A DNA stretch of 64,000 nt from Geomicrobium sp. JCM 19039 (GTDB taxonomy: Bacteria; Bacillota; Bacilli; Bacillales; Marinococcaceae): assembly GCF_000698145.1 (NCBI RefSeq), contig NZ_BAXB01000007.1, positions 62,001-126,000 on the forward strand, written 5' to 3'. Within the stretch, counting starts at the first letter, position 1; the number at the start of each line of letters is the position of its first letter. The notes under the pieces are model-generated. The model did no database searches, had not been told where the DNA came from, and was given only the letters and a program-made list of their open reading frames with translations. Positions 23,798-33,512 of this stretch are shown one piece after another. The position numbers and the translations under genes were made by a program.

Positions 23798-24229
23798 TTG
23801 TACGGAGTGGATGAATTAACTTATGAAGATTTGATAATAAAAGATAAAGCTTCTGACTTTCTTACAGGAGGAAGAAATCGCATTGTCGATGCTATGCATC
23901 TATTAAATTTTAAGGCAGAAGACGTTAATTACATTTATCCCAAAGACATGTTTGATCAGAATAAAAATAGTTTCACAATTTTCTTATTTACGGATGAACA
24001 GATTATAGAACTACAACTTCCGCGAAATGAGTACGATTATAAAATTATTAAGCGGAAAGTGGACAAGATTATAAACACAGAGTTCGCGAGCGAAAACGGT
24101 GAATATAGTTTGATAATTAACTTTGTAGATGACCAATTCATTAGATTAGATTCGCTCGCCGATACAATACAGAATGGGTTCAAGGAAGAATATAAATCAG
24201 TAATTACAGGAGTTTTAAGCAAATATTAG
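23798..24229 (+). CDS. Unrecognised protein next to Kiwa
   Basis: A 143-residue acidic protein from TTG 23798 with GGGGG eight bases before. It has predicted alternating beta strands (SFTIFLFTDEQIIELQL, YSLIINFVDDQFIRL), perhaps a small PH-like or immunity-type fold. I do not recognise a family. It has its own motif-bearing upstream region and a strong terminator, so it is a separate transcription unit in the accessory island. A part in defence or immunity is only a guess from its neighbours. Confidence 0.6.
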   Translation: MYGVDELTYEDLIIKDKASDFLTGGRNRIVDAMHLLNFKAEDVNYIYPKDMFDQNKNSFTIFLFTDEQIIELQLPRNEYDYKIIKRKVDKIINTEFASENGEYSLIINFVDDQFIRLDSLADTIQNGFKEEYKSVITGVLSKY

Positions 24230-24234
24230 TTTGG

Positions 24235-24260
24235 AGCGCCCCATTCGGGTGCTTTTTTAA
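24235..24260 (+). terminator. Terminator closing the accessory island
   Basis: AGCGCCC pairs with GGGTGCT (24235-24253) and six Ts follow. It would insulate the cargo genes from the late operon. Confidence 0.8.
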
Positions 24261-24302
24261 TGCATGCATAACGTCAAATGACTAGGAGGGAGTTGATATG
24301 TA

Positions 24303-24833
24303 ATGGCAGGAAGAAAAAACAAATACTATACACACGTCGCTCCCCATTTGAAGAGTATAGAGCACTGGTGTAGGGATGGGCTTACTGAGGACGAAATAAG
24401 AAAGCGTCTAGGCGTTGCGATGTCCTCTTTCGCAAAGTATAAAAACGAATATGTGGAATTATCGGATGCCTTAAAAAGAGGGAAGCAAGAAGCTGATTAT
24501 GCAGTCGAAGATGCTTTGTTCAAGCGCGCGCTCGGCTATGAATACAGTGAGGAAACCTATGTATCTATTGAAGCCAATCAAGAGGAACATGATCTTAGGG
24601 TAGAAATTGAATTAGATATATGGAAAAAGAACAATCCGAACTCCACACAGGGTGAGCGTGATCGGTTCATTATGTCCATTCCTAAGACGAAAGAAATTCT
24701 AGAAAAGCGAGTAGTCAAACAGGTTAGTCCAGATACAACCGCACAGATATTCTGGCTAAAAAATCGACAGCCTGAGAAGTGGCGAGACAAGCAGGACATT
24801 CAGCATAGTGGCGGTATGACAAACGCAACATAG
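24303..24833 (+). CDS. terS: Terminase small subunit
   Basis: A 176-residue protein with an N-terminal HTH (HWCRDGLTEDEIRKRLGVAMSS, FAKYKNEY), a central region AVEDALFKRALGYEY and the C-terminal segment QIFWLKNRQPEKWRDKQ typical of Gram-positive TerS. It recognises the phage packaging site and brings DNA to TerL, encoded next. ATG 24303 is used because a nearer ATG (24298) is followed at once by a stop. Confidence 0.9.
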   Translation: MAGRKNKYYTHVAPHLKSIEHWCRDGLTEDEIRKRLGVAMSSFAKYKNEYVELSDALKRGKQEADYAVEDALFKRALGYEYSEETYVSIEANQEEHDLRVEIELDIWKKNNPNSTQGERDRFIMSIPKTKEILEKRVVKQVSPDTTAQIFWLKNRQPEKWRDKQDIQHSGGMTNAT

Positions 24834-24835
24834 AC

Positions 24836-26405
24836 ATGTCTGGCCTAAGTACAGAGGAGTTGAAGCGCCTTGCTAACTATGACGGAGGAAAAGAGGAGGA
24901 TGATCGCTAGAGAGGCAAGCAAAGAGCTCTCACGCCGTAACCTCATGCCGTTTACGCAACATACCTTTCCCGGCTATCAAGCGAGTTGGCATCATAACCT
25001 CCTAGCCTCATATTTGGATGATTTTGTATTCGGCGACCTCAATCGCCTTATGGTGTTTATGCCGCCACGTTATGGGAAGTCGGAGCTTGTGTCACGCAGG
25101 CTACCGGCTTTTATTTATGGCAACGATCCTCACGCTCAAATCATATCGGCATCGTATGGCTCGGATTTAGCGAGCCGAATGAACCGTGACGTGCAACGCA
25201 TTATCGACTCTGAGACGTATCATGAGCTATTTCCGAGTGTAGGGCTTAATAACTCCAACGTCCGCACAATCGCTACAGGGAGCTATCTACGGAACTCAGA
25301 CATTTTTGAGATTGTCGGGTATGGCGGTGTGTATAAGAGCTCGGGTGTCGGCGGTGCAATCACGGGTATGGGGATGACCTACGGGATTATTGATGATCCG
25401 ATCAAAAACCGTAAGGATGCGGAGTCGCCAACCATCCGTGAGGCTATCTGGGATTGGTATGTATCGACGTTTTATACAAGGCTCGAAAAAGGCGGTAAGA
25501 TACTCATTACGCTAACGAGGTGGCATGAGGATGACCTAGCAGGGCGACTCCTAGACAAGCAAAAGAAGGACTCGAAAGCCGATCGGTGGACGGTGCTTAA
25601 CCTACCCGCAATGGCAGAGGAGCCGATGCATCCACAAGACCCACGCAGTGATGGCGAGGCGCTATGGCCGGATAAGTACCCACTCAAAGAGCTCATTAAA
25701 ATCAAGGCTACAGTGGGATCGTATGAGTGGAACGCCATGCATCAGCAACGCCCATCCGCCGCAGACGGAAACTTGTTTAAAAGGCATAATTTTAGGTATT
25801 TCACTAAAGAAAATGGCATTTACACGCTAGAACAAAAGGACGGGAAAAAGAAAAGATTCAACAGCCATGAGTGTTATGTGTTTCAAACGTGCGACCCTGC
25901 CGGCAGCACCAAGAGCACAGCAGACTACTTTGTGATGGGCACATGGGCGCTCACGCCTCATCACGAGTTGTTGTTGCTTAATATATACCGTGATCGACTA
26001 GAGGGTCCAGATCAGCCGCAACTCTTCAGAGACGCCTACTACCGATGGCAGCCAATCCTGCAAGGTGTCGAGCCTGCCAACATGGGGCTTACCTTATTTC
26101 AAACGCTACAGCGTACAGGATTGCCCGTGGTGGAGCTTAAGCCAGACAAAGACAAGGTAACGCGGTCATTGCCTATTGCCGCCATGTACGAGGCGGGCAG
26201 CGTGTATCATCCATACTCAGCTGAGTTTGTGGAGTTGTTTGAGAAAGAGTTGCTAGGCTTTCCTAATGCTAAGAACGATGACCAAGTGGATGTGGCGAGT
26301 TATGCAGCAGTGGTACAAGCTCGCATTGAGGAGATGGTGATGCAAGGGCAGGGGAGGCAGGAGCATGATGATTATGAAGACGCAGAAGCTATTTCTCCAT
26401 ACTAA
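24836..26405 (+). CDS. terL: Terminase large subunit, probably with a 5' frameshift
   Basis: Packaging motor. The long frame carries Walker A MPPRYGKSE, Walker B YGIIDDPIKN and the RNase H-like nuclease domain (QTCDPAGSTKSTADYF, KNDDQVDVASYA). The usual N-terminus MSGLSTEELKRLANY lies in another frame from ATG 24836 and joins near 24885 to TEEKRRMIAREASKELSRR. The long frame alone has no ribosome binding site at its ATG 24879. The joined length is about 522 residues. Confidence 0.92.
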
Positions 26406-26419
26406 TCAGGAGGTGTATC

Positions 26420-27981
26420 ATGGCAAAGGGATTTAATCAGATGAACCACAAGGAGCTTAAAGAATACGCTCGGGGGATGGACAATCAGTTTCAGTATTTG
26501 ACCGAAAAAATCGGTACTCTCGAACTGGCACTTGAAGATCAAGGTTGGCAGAAGCTAACGATGGAGAGTTCACAAGAGTTTAGTCAGCAGGGATTAATGA
26601 CAATCCGCAACCTGTCTAGGGTGATGTTCCTCAAAAACCCTCTTATCCGACGTGCGGTGCTCACTCAAAGCAATTACGTGTTTGGTAAAGGTGTTGATTT
26701 CTCTGTCGTTGACGAGGAAAAACACGCGAATGAGAAGCAGACAATGGATGACTTTAAAGACAATGTAGAAAACAAGCGTGAACTTACATCCCATCAATCT
26801 ATGACTCAAAAAGAGAACGAGCTCCAGCTATTCGGGGAGCTCTTTTTTGTGCTTGTTACCTTGCCGACGACTAAGCAAGTGATTGTACGCTCTATCCCTG
26901 CTGACGAGATTACCGACATCATCATGGACCCCGAGGACAGTAAGCGACCTTTGTTTTATAAGCGAGAGCGTGACGTTCAGCGAATGAACTTTACGACTGG
27001 CCAGTATGAGACAAAACATGAGGTCACTTATTTTAGGGATTGGGTTGTCGAAGGTGATCGAGCAGCTAATCATAAGCGGATAGGCGAGCACGATGTAAGG
27101 CAGGACGCAGTTATCTATCATGTGTCGGTCAATCACCTATCTGACATGAAGCGTGGCGTGTCGGAGGTGTACAGCGCCTTGGATTGGGCGCGAGCATATA
27201 AGGAATTTCTTGAAAATTGGGCGACTATTGTAAAGGCTCACAGTCGTTACGCTTGGAAGGTTGCCACTAAAGGCGGTAAAAAGGGCGTTGCCAATGCTCA
27301 GCAAGCAATGAAACAAGGACCACAAGGCAATGGAGCACCGCCACTCACAGCAAGCTCATTCATCGGTAGCGAGGGAACAGACATTGAGCCTATGCGGACA
27401 GCAGGGGCAACGACAAGCGCCTCAGACGGTCAGCACATGGTACACATGGTCAGTGCGGCAACGGGTATCTTTTATCATTACTTGGTTGGCGATCCGAGTA
27501 CGGGAAACCTTGCCACAGCCAAGGCGATGGAACGACCGATGGAGTTGCAGTTTCTCAATCGCCAAGAACTATGGAAGAACGTGTTTCAAGACATTTATCG
27601 TTACGTCATTTGGAAACGATACGGAAACACAGAAGCGAAGATAACGGTCAGTTCCCGAACCTACTCGAGCACGATACACGCGAAATGATCAGTGGAATTG
27701 TGGCGGCGACTACCCTCAATGGCTTTACGGGAGGTAATACCATACCGATGCGTAAGGTGAGCGAAATGCTACTAAGAGAGCTCGGCGAAGAGAACATTGA
27801 TCAAATGCTCGATGAGTGGTTCCCAGATGGGGAGACATGGGAGTTCCCTAAACGCGAAGGGGGTGAGGAGGATGGAGATGACCCACTAGCTGTAAGTAAC
27901 AATATGGTTGCGGAATCAATATCTCAGTTAAAGGAGGCAGCGCGCTATGTCGATCAGCAAGGCAATCATAAAACTGGCTGA
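26420..27981 (+). CDS. Portal protein, frameshifted
   Basis: Dodecameric DNA gateway of the capsid. The frame from ATG 26420 shows RNLSRVMFLKNPLIRRAV, then a long middle region and ATAKAMERPMELQFLNRQELW. It stops after AKITVSSRT, while the next frame from about 27645 continues FPNLLEHDTREMISGIV and VSEMLLRELGEENIDQML to 27981. The joined length is about 519 residues, as expected for this portal family. GGAGGTG precedes the start. One base is missing near 27645. Confidence 0.85.
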
Positions 27982-28771
27982 GTCGGTTGATGTTAATCAG
28001 AAATGGCGTATCTTGCACACCACTGAGAAAGAGCTACAGCGTGATATGTCCAAAGTGTTCATGCATCAGAGGGATGTTTATCTCGATGTGTTACATGAGC
28101 ACCGTCACCGCATCGACGTTCTCGCCGAGAGCGTTTTTCGTCGTTTTAAGGAGTCTGATTCGGACGACATTAATCGATTGGCTATGAATGCCGCAGAAAT
28201 GGCAACGGACGAGGCAATGCAAGAAGCTGTGAAACGAGGTATTCGCATTGCACTTGATGAGGCGGCAAACGTATCATTGCTGAGTTTGCGCCGCAGAGAT
28301 CATTCTTTGTGGACTCTGAGCGACCGATTAACTATATCACCGAGCGCGGGGCGCAGTTGGTCAGGAGAGTGGATGACACGACTAGAAATACCATCCGACG
28401 CACCTTGCAGCAGGGTATGGAGGAACGTAAGAGCTACCAGGCGATAGCGAGGGATATACGCAATCGGTTCTATGACTTTGCGATGCCAAGAGGACAAGCA
28501 CGTGCGTGACCGTGCTGAGCTTGTGGCAATTACGGAGTTAGGGCAGGCGTTTGAGCACGGCGCAGATATAGCGAGCGACAATATCCAGTCGTGGGGGATA
28601 CAACTCGAAAAAGCATGGCTTACATCTGAGGATGATCGTGTATCTGAGGAGTGTTGGGAAAATCAAGATGATGGATGGATACCGTATGACAATCCATTTA
28701 CAAGTGGCGATTATGGACCTTTGAGGTTCCCAGGTTGCAGATGCACGAAGTTAAGGAGGAGGGCGAGGTGA
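27947..28771 (+). CDS. Minor head protein (head morphogenesis), two frameshifts
   Basis: The frame from ATG 27947 (ISKAIIKLAESVDVNQKW) breaks near 28275. The second frame carries ITERGAQLVRRVDDTTRN and SYQAIARDIRNRFY and breaks again near 28490. The third carries RAELVAITELGQAFEHGAD, then GWIPYDNPF and LRFPGCRCTKLRRR. This is the usual order of the SPP1 gp7-like/Mu gpF head morphogenesis proteins, with the last Cys pair conserved. It is coupled to the portal gene by overlap. Both breaks look like indels. Confidence 0.8.
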
Positions 28772-28775
28772 AACG

Positions 28776-29855
28776 ATGAAGAACTATTTTAAAAAGCTAT
28801 TCAGCGAGTCGGCAACATCGACTGATGACAAACCGAAAAAGACGGAGGTTGTCGAGCAAGTCAATCTCAATGAGGCTAGCGTTCGATCAGACGGCGTAGC
28901 TACGATCAAGGTGATTAGCCCCGGTTGGGGTTCGTCCGGTTATTACAGTGAGGATGTGCTACGCAACTACGCAGGCATGTACCGAGAGGGTACTCAGATG
29001 TATTGGGATCATCCTACGGATTCTGAGGAGTGGGAGCGACCGGAGCGATCATTACGAGACTTTGCAGGTGTTCTCGCATCAGATGGTCGATACGAGGAAA
29101 ACGGGCGGTCTGGACCCGGAATCTACGCTGAGGCTAAGTTATTTGGCGATTATAAGGAGCTTGTGCAGGAGATTGGACAGCACATCGGCGTATCACACCG
29201 CGCTACTGGCACGGCTAGTCATGATGTGGCTGATGGTCGAGAGGGTACGGTGATTGAGTCCATTGATAAGGTGATCAGCGTGGACTTTGTAACGTTGCCC
29301 GGTCGTGGCGGTGAGGTCGTGCAAATGATGGAGTCGTTGCGAGAGAGCAAAAAACAAAAGGAGGACGATGATTTGAAATGGAATGAAATTACGCTCAATG
29401 GATTGAAAGAGAACCGAAAAGAGCTAGTGGACGAGGCGCAGAAGGAACTCAAAGAGAGTGTCAGCAAAAAGGATACACTCATTGACGATCTCACGAAGAA
29501 AAACAAGGAATTGTTGGAGGCGCAAGGTCTAGTAGACATTGAAAAGCTCGTTGATAAGCACGCAGTTGAGAAATCTCTGCCGGATGTGGCGGTTACGCGC
29601 ATCAAAGAATCTTTTAAGAATAGCGTGCCACTCAAAGAAGGTGCAGTAGACTTTGAAAAGGCTGAGCAGGACATTAAAGCTCGTGTTGAAGCTGAGCATA
29701 AATACATTGAGTCTCTTGGCACAACTCACAGCATTAATATGGGTGAGTCTGCTACTCAACAAGAAGAAGTATCACAAGATGATCTTGTAGAGAGTTTTAG
29801 GCAGATGGGTTTAAACGAATATGACGCAAAAATTGCCGCACAAGGGAGAGTTTAA
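28776..29855 (+). CDS. Prohead protease-scaffold fusion
   Basis: A 359-residue protein. The first ~200 residues form a prohead protease domain (VISPGWGSSGYYSEDVLRNY, MYWDHPTDSEEW, GVSHRATGTASHD, SVDFVTLPGRGG), with the His and Ser of S78-like proteases in their expected places. Residues 200-359 form a charged coiled-coil scaffold (VDEAQKELKESVSKKDTLID). An internal start at 29373 could make the scaffold alone. It lies directly before the decoration and capsid genes. Confidence 0.85.
   Translation: MKNYFKKLFSESATSTDDKPKKTEVVEQVNLNEASVRSDGVATIKVISPGWGSSGYYSEDVLRNYAGMYREGTQMYWDHPTDSEEWERPERSLRDFAGVLASDGRYEENGRSGPGIYAEAKLFGDYKELVQEIGQHIGVSHRATGTASHDVADGREGTVIESIDKVISVDFVTLPGRGGEVVQMMESLRESKKQKEDDDLKWNEITLNGLKENRKELVDEAQKELKESVSKKDTLIDDLTKKNKELLEAQGLVDIEKLVDKHAVEKSLPDVAVTRIKESFKNSVPLKEGAVDFEKAEQDIKARVEAEHKYIESLGTTHSINMGESATQQEEVSQDDLVESFRQMGLNEYDAKIAAQGRV
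29357..29375 (+). promoter_or_regulatory. Internal ribosome binding site and in-frame start for a separate scaffold protein
   Basis: AAAAGGAGG is followed eight bases later by TTG 29373, which is in frame with the protease gene at codon 200 (LKWNEITLNGL). This parallels nested scaffold genes of other phages. Confidence 0.6.
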
Positions 29856-29857
29856 TC

Positions 29858-30190
29858 ATGGCTAAAAACAAGGTATTTATTGACGGATATCAACTCACCG
29901 TACCCGTACCGTCCGGCACAGCATCCGGTGACGCAGTGGTGATCGGTCAGCTACCGGGCGTAGCATTAACAGATGAACAAAATGGAGAAGCGACAGTAGA
30001 TTTTAAAGGTGTATATGACTTGGAAGTGTCGTCATCCACAGAGGTTGGCGACATTTTATATTTAGCTGATGGTGATTTAACCACGGACGCAGAAACAAGC
30101 GGCGATAATTCGAGCGCAAACGTCCGATTTGGCTACGCTCTCCAATCAGCAAATGAAGGCGATACTATCAATGTGAAGGTGGGTTACTAA
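29858..30190 (+). CDS. Capsid decoration protein (DUF2190-like)
   Basis: A 110-residue beta-rich protein (DGYQLTVPVPSGTASGDAVV, LPGVALTDEQNGEATVDFKG, RFGYALQSANEGDTINVKV) with the DUF2190 pattern of capsid decoration or stabilising proteins. It lies between the scaffold and the major capsid genes, as usual. ATG 29858 follows GGGAG. Confidence 0.8.
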   Translation: MAKNKVFIDGYQLTVPVPSGTASGDAVVIGQLPGVALTDEQNGEATVDFKGVYDLEVSSSTEVGDILYLADGDLTTDAETSGDNSSANVRFGYALQSANEGDTINVKVGY

Positions 30191-30191
30191 T

Positions 30192-31406
30192 ATGAGCAAA
30201 ACAGCACTTATCAACGCAGTAAAAGACGTAAGCGCAGAGGTAGACGCAACACAAGCGGATAAGCAATTTACAGAGACAAGTCAGCAATCTATTAAAAAGG
30301 TTGCAGATCACGCCAAGCAAAGCCCAGAGCGTCAAAAGAAATTTGCAGAGGCAGCGGGTGTGCTTGGCGGTGTGCTGTCTGGAAAGCTACCATCCTACAA
30401 ACTACAGGAGGCGATGACGACTAGTGATTTCCCGATCCTGTTTGGTGATGTTATGGACCGTCTGTTATTGGCAGGGTATCGTTCAGCACCGTCAACGTTT
30501 CAGATGTATACGCGCACAACCACCGTGAGGGATTTCCGCCCCGTGCAGCGTAAATATGTCGATGGTGCGGATGGATTGCTAGATCAAGTTGAGGAGCAAG
30601 CCGAGTATCCTGCTGATAGCGTGGATGAGGGAGCATACAGCTACCGTGTTCACAAGTACGGTAAGGTATTGCCGTTCTCGTGGGAGACATTTATCAATGA
30701 CGACTTGGACGCTTTTGCAGATATGCCACAACGTCTCGGACGTGGTGCATCTCGATCTGAGGAGAACTTTGTCACTCGCTTGTATGTAGGTGCAAATGGC
30801 TTAAATACCAATTTCTTTAATTCGTCAAACGGGAATATTGTAGAGGGTAATCCAGTCCTCAATATGGACGGTTTGCTTAAAGCGTACTTGCAGATGAGTA
30901 ATCAACGCGATCCACATAGCGATATGCCGATCCTTAACAGCCCGACGTATCTTGTCGTGCCGCCAGAATTGGAGATTATCGCTCGTCAGCTCGTTAACGC
31001 TACTGAAATCCGTATGCAACAAGGCGATAGCACCATTATTTCAAGTAACTACATGAATCAACTGCAAATTGTGGTCAATCGCTTTATTCCGATTGTCACA
31101 GGCGGTTCAGCGTCACCGTGGTTCTTATTCGCTGATCCCAATGAAGGACGTGGAGCGCTTGAATTTGGTCGTCTAAGAGGGCATGAGGAGCCGGAAATCT
31201 TTGTTAAAACACCAAACGCTCAGCGTGCCGGTGGTGGTGACGTCGGTTATATGCAAGGTGACTTTGCCACGGACAGCATCACGTACAAAATCCGTCATGT
31301 ATTCGGTGGGACTCAGCTTGACCGCCTATTTGTTGTCGGGTCTGATAGCTCTGGCGGCACTGCGGGAACGTCAGGTGTTGCTACAACCGGGAAAGCTAAA
31401 AAGTAA
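30192..31406 (+). CDS. Major capsid protein
   Basis: A 404-residue capsid protein of the Mu gpT/HK97-like class. It has SDFPILFGDVMDRLLLAGY, then a central YSYRVHKYGKVLPFSWETF and FVTRLYVGANGLNTNFF, PWFLFADPNEGRGALEFG, and a C-terminal FATDSITYKIRHVFGG, then a Ser/Gly/Lys-rich tail. It follows the decoration gene by one base and is followed by a terminator, matching high expression. Confidence 0.9.
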   Translation: MSKTALINAVKDVSAEVDATQADKQFTETSQQSIKKVADHAKQSPERQKKFAEAAGVLGGVLSGKLPSYKLQEAMTTSDFPILFGDVMDRLLLAGYRSAPSTFQMYTRTTTVRDFRPVQRKYVDGADGLLDQVEEQAEYPADSVDEGAYSYRVHKYGKVLPFSWETFINDDLDAFADMPQRLGRGASRSEENFVTRLYVGANGLNTNFFNSSNGNIVEGNPVLNMDGLLKAYLQMSNQRDPHSDMPILNSPTYLVVPPELEIIARQLVNATEIRMQQGDSTIISSNYMNQLQIVVNRFIPIVTGGSASPWFLFADPNEGRGALEFGRLRGHEEPEIFVKTPNAQRAGGGDVGYMQGDFATDSITYKIRHVFGGTQLDRLFVVGSDSSGGTAGTSGVATTGKAKK

Positions 31407-31433
31407 GAGGGGTCAGATGACCTCTCTTTTTTA
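31407..31433 (+). terminator. Terminator after the capsid gene
   Basis: GAGGGGTCA pairs with TGACCTCTC (one G-T pair) with a GA loop and six Ts. Partial termination here would set capsid above tail expression. Confidence 0.75.
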
Positions 31434-31450
31434 TTTGGAGGTGTAAAGGA

Positions 31451-31663
31451 ATGTCGAAAGATCCGCATTTAAAAGTGTTGCAAAGTATCGATAATCAGCT
31501 AAAAGGCATGAACAAGGAATTGCAAACCATCAGAAAGCAAGGCGAGAAACGAGGGGGCAATACAAGCATTAATCAAACCTTTCATAGAAGCCTAAAAGAG
31601 CCACAAACAGAAGTGCCTAAAGATGCAACGAAATCCCTTGTTAATGAGCATGGAGGGATGTAA
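31451..31663 (+). CDS. Small phage protein after the capsid gene
   Basis: A 70-residue protein with an N-terminal helix (LKVLQSIDNQLKGMNKEL) and a polar tail. GGAGG precedes ATG 31451. It overlaps the next start by one base. No function is known. Confidence 0.6.
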   Translation: MSKDPHLKVLQSIDNQLKGMNKELQTIRKQGEKRGGNTSINQTFHRSLKEPQTEVPKDATKSLVNEHGGM

Positions 31664-32013
31664 TGCCAACTAAAGGAGTATACCAAGTTGAAGTAGTCGG
31701 AGGGTCAACCGGAGGAGGTGGTGGCGGTATGCGATGGCATGATGGAGTAGGTGAACCTGATGGAAGTCTAGGCCAACCCGGAGATATGTATTTAAACACC
31801 TCTAACGGCGACGTATACGCCAATGAAAACGGAACATGGAATCAGGTTGCGAATATTCAAGGTCCTGCGGGTTCTGACGGTGCTAATGGGTCAGACGGCG
31901 AACAAGGACCACCGGGTCAAGATGGCGCAGATGGCCAAGACGCAGAAAATCAGTTTACCTTAGAGCAACGAGACGCATTACTCGAACTCATTGACGATGG
32001 CGGTGATGACTAA
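31663..32013 (+). CDS. Collagen-like head fibre or head-tail connector-associated protein
   Basis: A 116-residue protein with a Gly-rich hinge (STGGGGGG), a small beta domain (MRWHDGVGEPDGSLGQPGDM), and about ten G-x-y triplets (GPAGSDGANGSDGEQGPPG), ending in an acidic tail. The layout resembles phage head-fibre proteins with a collagen stalk. It lies between capsid and connector genes and could decorate the head or form a neck fibre. Confidence 0.65.
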   Translation: MPTKGVYQVEVVGGSTGGGGGGMRWHDGVGEPDGSLGQPGDMYLNTSNGDVYANENGTWNQVANIQGPAGSDGANGSDGEQGPPGQDGADGQDAENQFTLEQRDALLELIDDGGDD

Positions 32014-32381
32014 TGTCGTTTACCTACAATCCTAAGGACGATCTAGGCATGGTGCGCCTACTCTGCGCCGACACAAACGAGGAGCACGCAATGTTTGATG
32101 ACACAGACATTCGTGCTTTTTTAGATCTCGAAGGTGATGTAAAACTAGCCGCCGCCCGAGCGCTTGAAACCATCGCTAACAGCCAAACGCTCATACTCAA
32201 AGTCATTCGCACACTGGACACGAGCACCAACGGTCCACAAGTAGCGGCAGACCTACGTAACGCCGCACGACAGTTACGGCAGGAGTCAGACGATGAAGCG
32301 GGCTTTGCGGTTGCTGAGATGGTTCATGACGTTTTTGGAGCGCGTGAGAAGCGTATGAGGGATGCGAGACACCATGCGTAG
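32013..32381 (+). CDS. Head-tail connector protein (gp6/gp15-like)
   Basis: A 122-residue helical protein (YNPKDDLGMVRLLCADTN, FDDTDIRAFLDLEGDVKLAAARALETIA, RQLRQESD) with the order of small head completion adaptors. It lies directly after the head genes and overlaps its neighbours by one and eight bases. Confidence 0.78.
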   Translation: MSFTYNPKDDLGMVRLLCADTNEEHAMFDDTDIRAFLDLEGDVKLAAARALETIANSQTLILKVIRTLDTSTNGPQVAADLRNAARQLRQESDDEAGFAVAEMVHDVFGAREKRMRDARHHA

Positions 32382-32739
32382 ACCACCAATCATTGATCCG
32401 AGGATGTATGCAATGTTGCCGGATCTTTACCCTCAGATTGTGACGATCATTAATCCGGATGGCGACAGCGTGGATGAGTGGGGGCAACCGATAAAAGGAG
32501 AAGAAGTGATCTTCGAGGGTCTTGAATGCAATGTCGCTCCTGCGGGTGGTGATGAGGTGCGGAACGGCAGTACCTCATACGGATTGCACACGCACATGAT
32601 CACCATACCCGGTCTATATGACATACAGGCGGGATGGTTTGCTGACGTAGAGGACGATGGTAAATACGCCATCCTATTGAGCGAACAAGACTCACAGCGC
32701 TCTCAGACACGCATACGAGCAGAGGGGAGGGAGATCTGA
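32374..32739 (+). CDS. Head closure/stopper protein
   Basis: A 121-residue beta-rich protein (YPQIVTIINPDGDSVDEWGQ, VIFEGLECNVAP, THMITIPGLYDIQAGW) as in SPP1 gp16-type stopper proteins. ATG 32374 is preferred over ATG 32362. The end overlaps the next start by one base. Confidence 0.75.
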   Translation: MRRPPIIDPRMYAMLPDLYPQIVTIINPDGDSVDEWGQPIKGEEVIFEGLECNVAPAGGDEVRNGSTSYGLHTHMITIPGLYDIQAGWFADVEDDGKYAILLSEQDSQRSQTRIRAEGREI

Positions 32740-33140
32740 TGGCGAAGGATATGTTTAGCATGGAGATCAAGGGGCTCGATGAAGCGATACGCAAACTAGA
32801 TCGTTTAGAACAAAGCGTTGACGGTGCAATGGATGCCGCACTATCTGCCGCCGCGTTAGAAGTTGAAAACGAAGCTAAAAACCGCGTACCGGTAAAGAGC
32901 CATACCCTTCAAAGATCGATCACGCACAAGGTGCAGAACGGAGATGCGCTTGTGGGTCCGTTCAGCGAGGTCCCATATGCCGCACGTATTGAGTTTGGTT
33001 TTATCGGCACGGATAGCCTAGGAAGACAGTACAATCAGTCAGCACAGCCGTATCTACGCCCTGCGCTTGAATCATCACGGTCACGAGTGCTTGCAGTTTT
33101 TAACTCATCCATTAACGACATCATCAGATCATCCTCATGA
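32739..33140 (+). CDS. HK97 gp10-like tail completion protein
   Basis: A 133-residue protein (SMEIKGLDEAIRKLDRLEQ, AAALEVENEAKNRVPVKSHT, PYAARIEFGFIG, PYLRPALESSRSRVL) matching the HK97 gp10 family, which joins the head to the tail terminator. GGGAGG is upstream and the end overlaps the next gene by four bases. Confidence 0.88.
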   Translation: MAKDMFSMEIKGLDEAIRKLDRLEQSVDGAMDAALSAAALEVENEAKNRVPVKSHTLQRSITHKVQNGDALVGPFSEVPYAARIEFGFIGTDSLGRQYNQSAQPYLRPALESSRSRVLAVFNSSINDIIRSSS

Positions 33141-33511
33141 TTCGCAAGTTACAGCAGATATTACAAGAGGTGACAGGACAGCCAGCGTATGCGTTGGTAT
33201 TTCCATCGGGCGACCTATCGCCTACGGACTTTAGAGTTACGTACCAAGTAATCACAGGGAGCAAGCGTTACTCTCATCAAGGCAGTGTCCGACTCGCTAA
33301 TCAAACTGTACAAGTGACGGTGTTTAGTAAAGGATACGGAGTCGCAACAGAGCAACTGAATAAGATCAATGAAGCCTTAAACGGATACCGCGAACCAAAC
33401 GGTCAAATTAAGGCTGTTTTTGTGTCCGGAATCGCCCCAGATATGCATGATCAAGACACTGGAATTTACCAAAAATCAATTGATTTAACTTTTTATACGA
33501 GGAGTGAATGA
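33137..33511 (+). CDS. Tail terminator protein (DUF3168/gp17-like)
   Basis: A 124-residue protein (IRKLQQILQEVTGQPAYALV, DFRVTYQVITGSKRYSHQG, VQVTVFSKGYG, IYQKSIDLTFYTR) with the usual terminator layout. It caps the tail tube at the head-proximal end. Confidence 0.8.
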   Translation: MIRKLQQILQEVTGQPAYALVFPSGDLSPTDFRVTYQVITGSKRYSHQGSVRLANQTVQVTVFSKGYGVATEQLNKINEALNGYREPNGQIKAVFVSGIAPDMHDQDTGIYQKSIDLTFYTRSE

Positions 33512-33512
33512 A

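Noticed and set aside
29219-29722. A 167-residue Ser-rich minus-strand frame.
   Set aside because: It mirrors the coiled-coil scaffold region. Ser/Leu-rich antisense frames are typical opposite Lys/Glu-rich genes.
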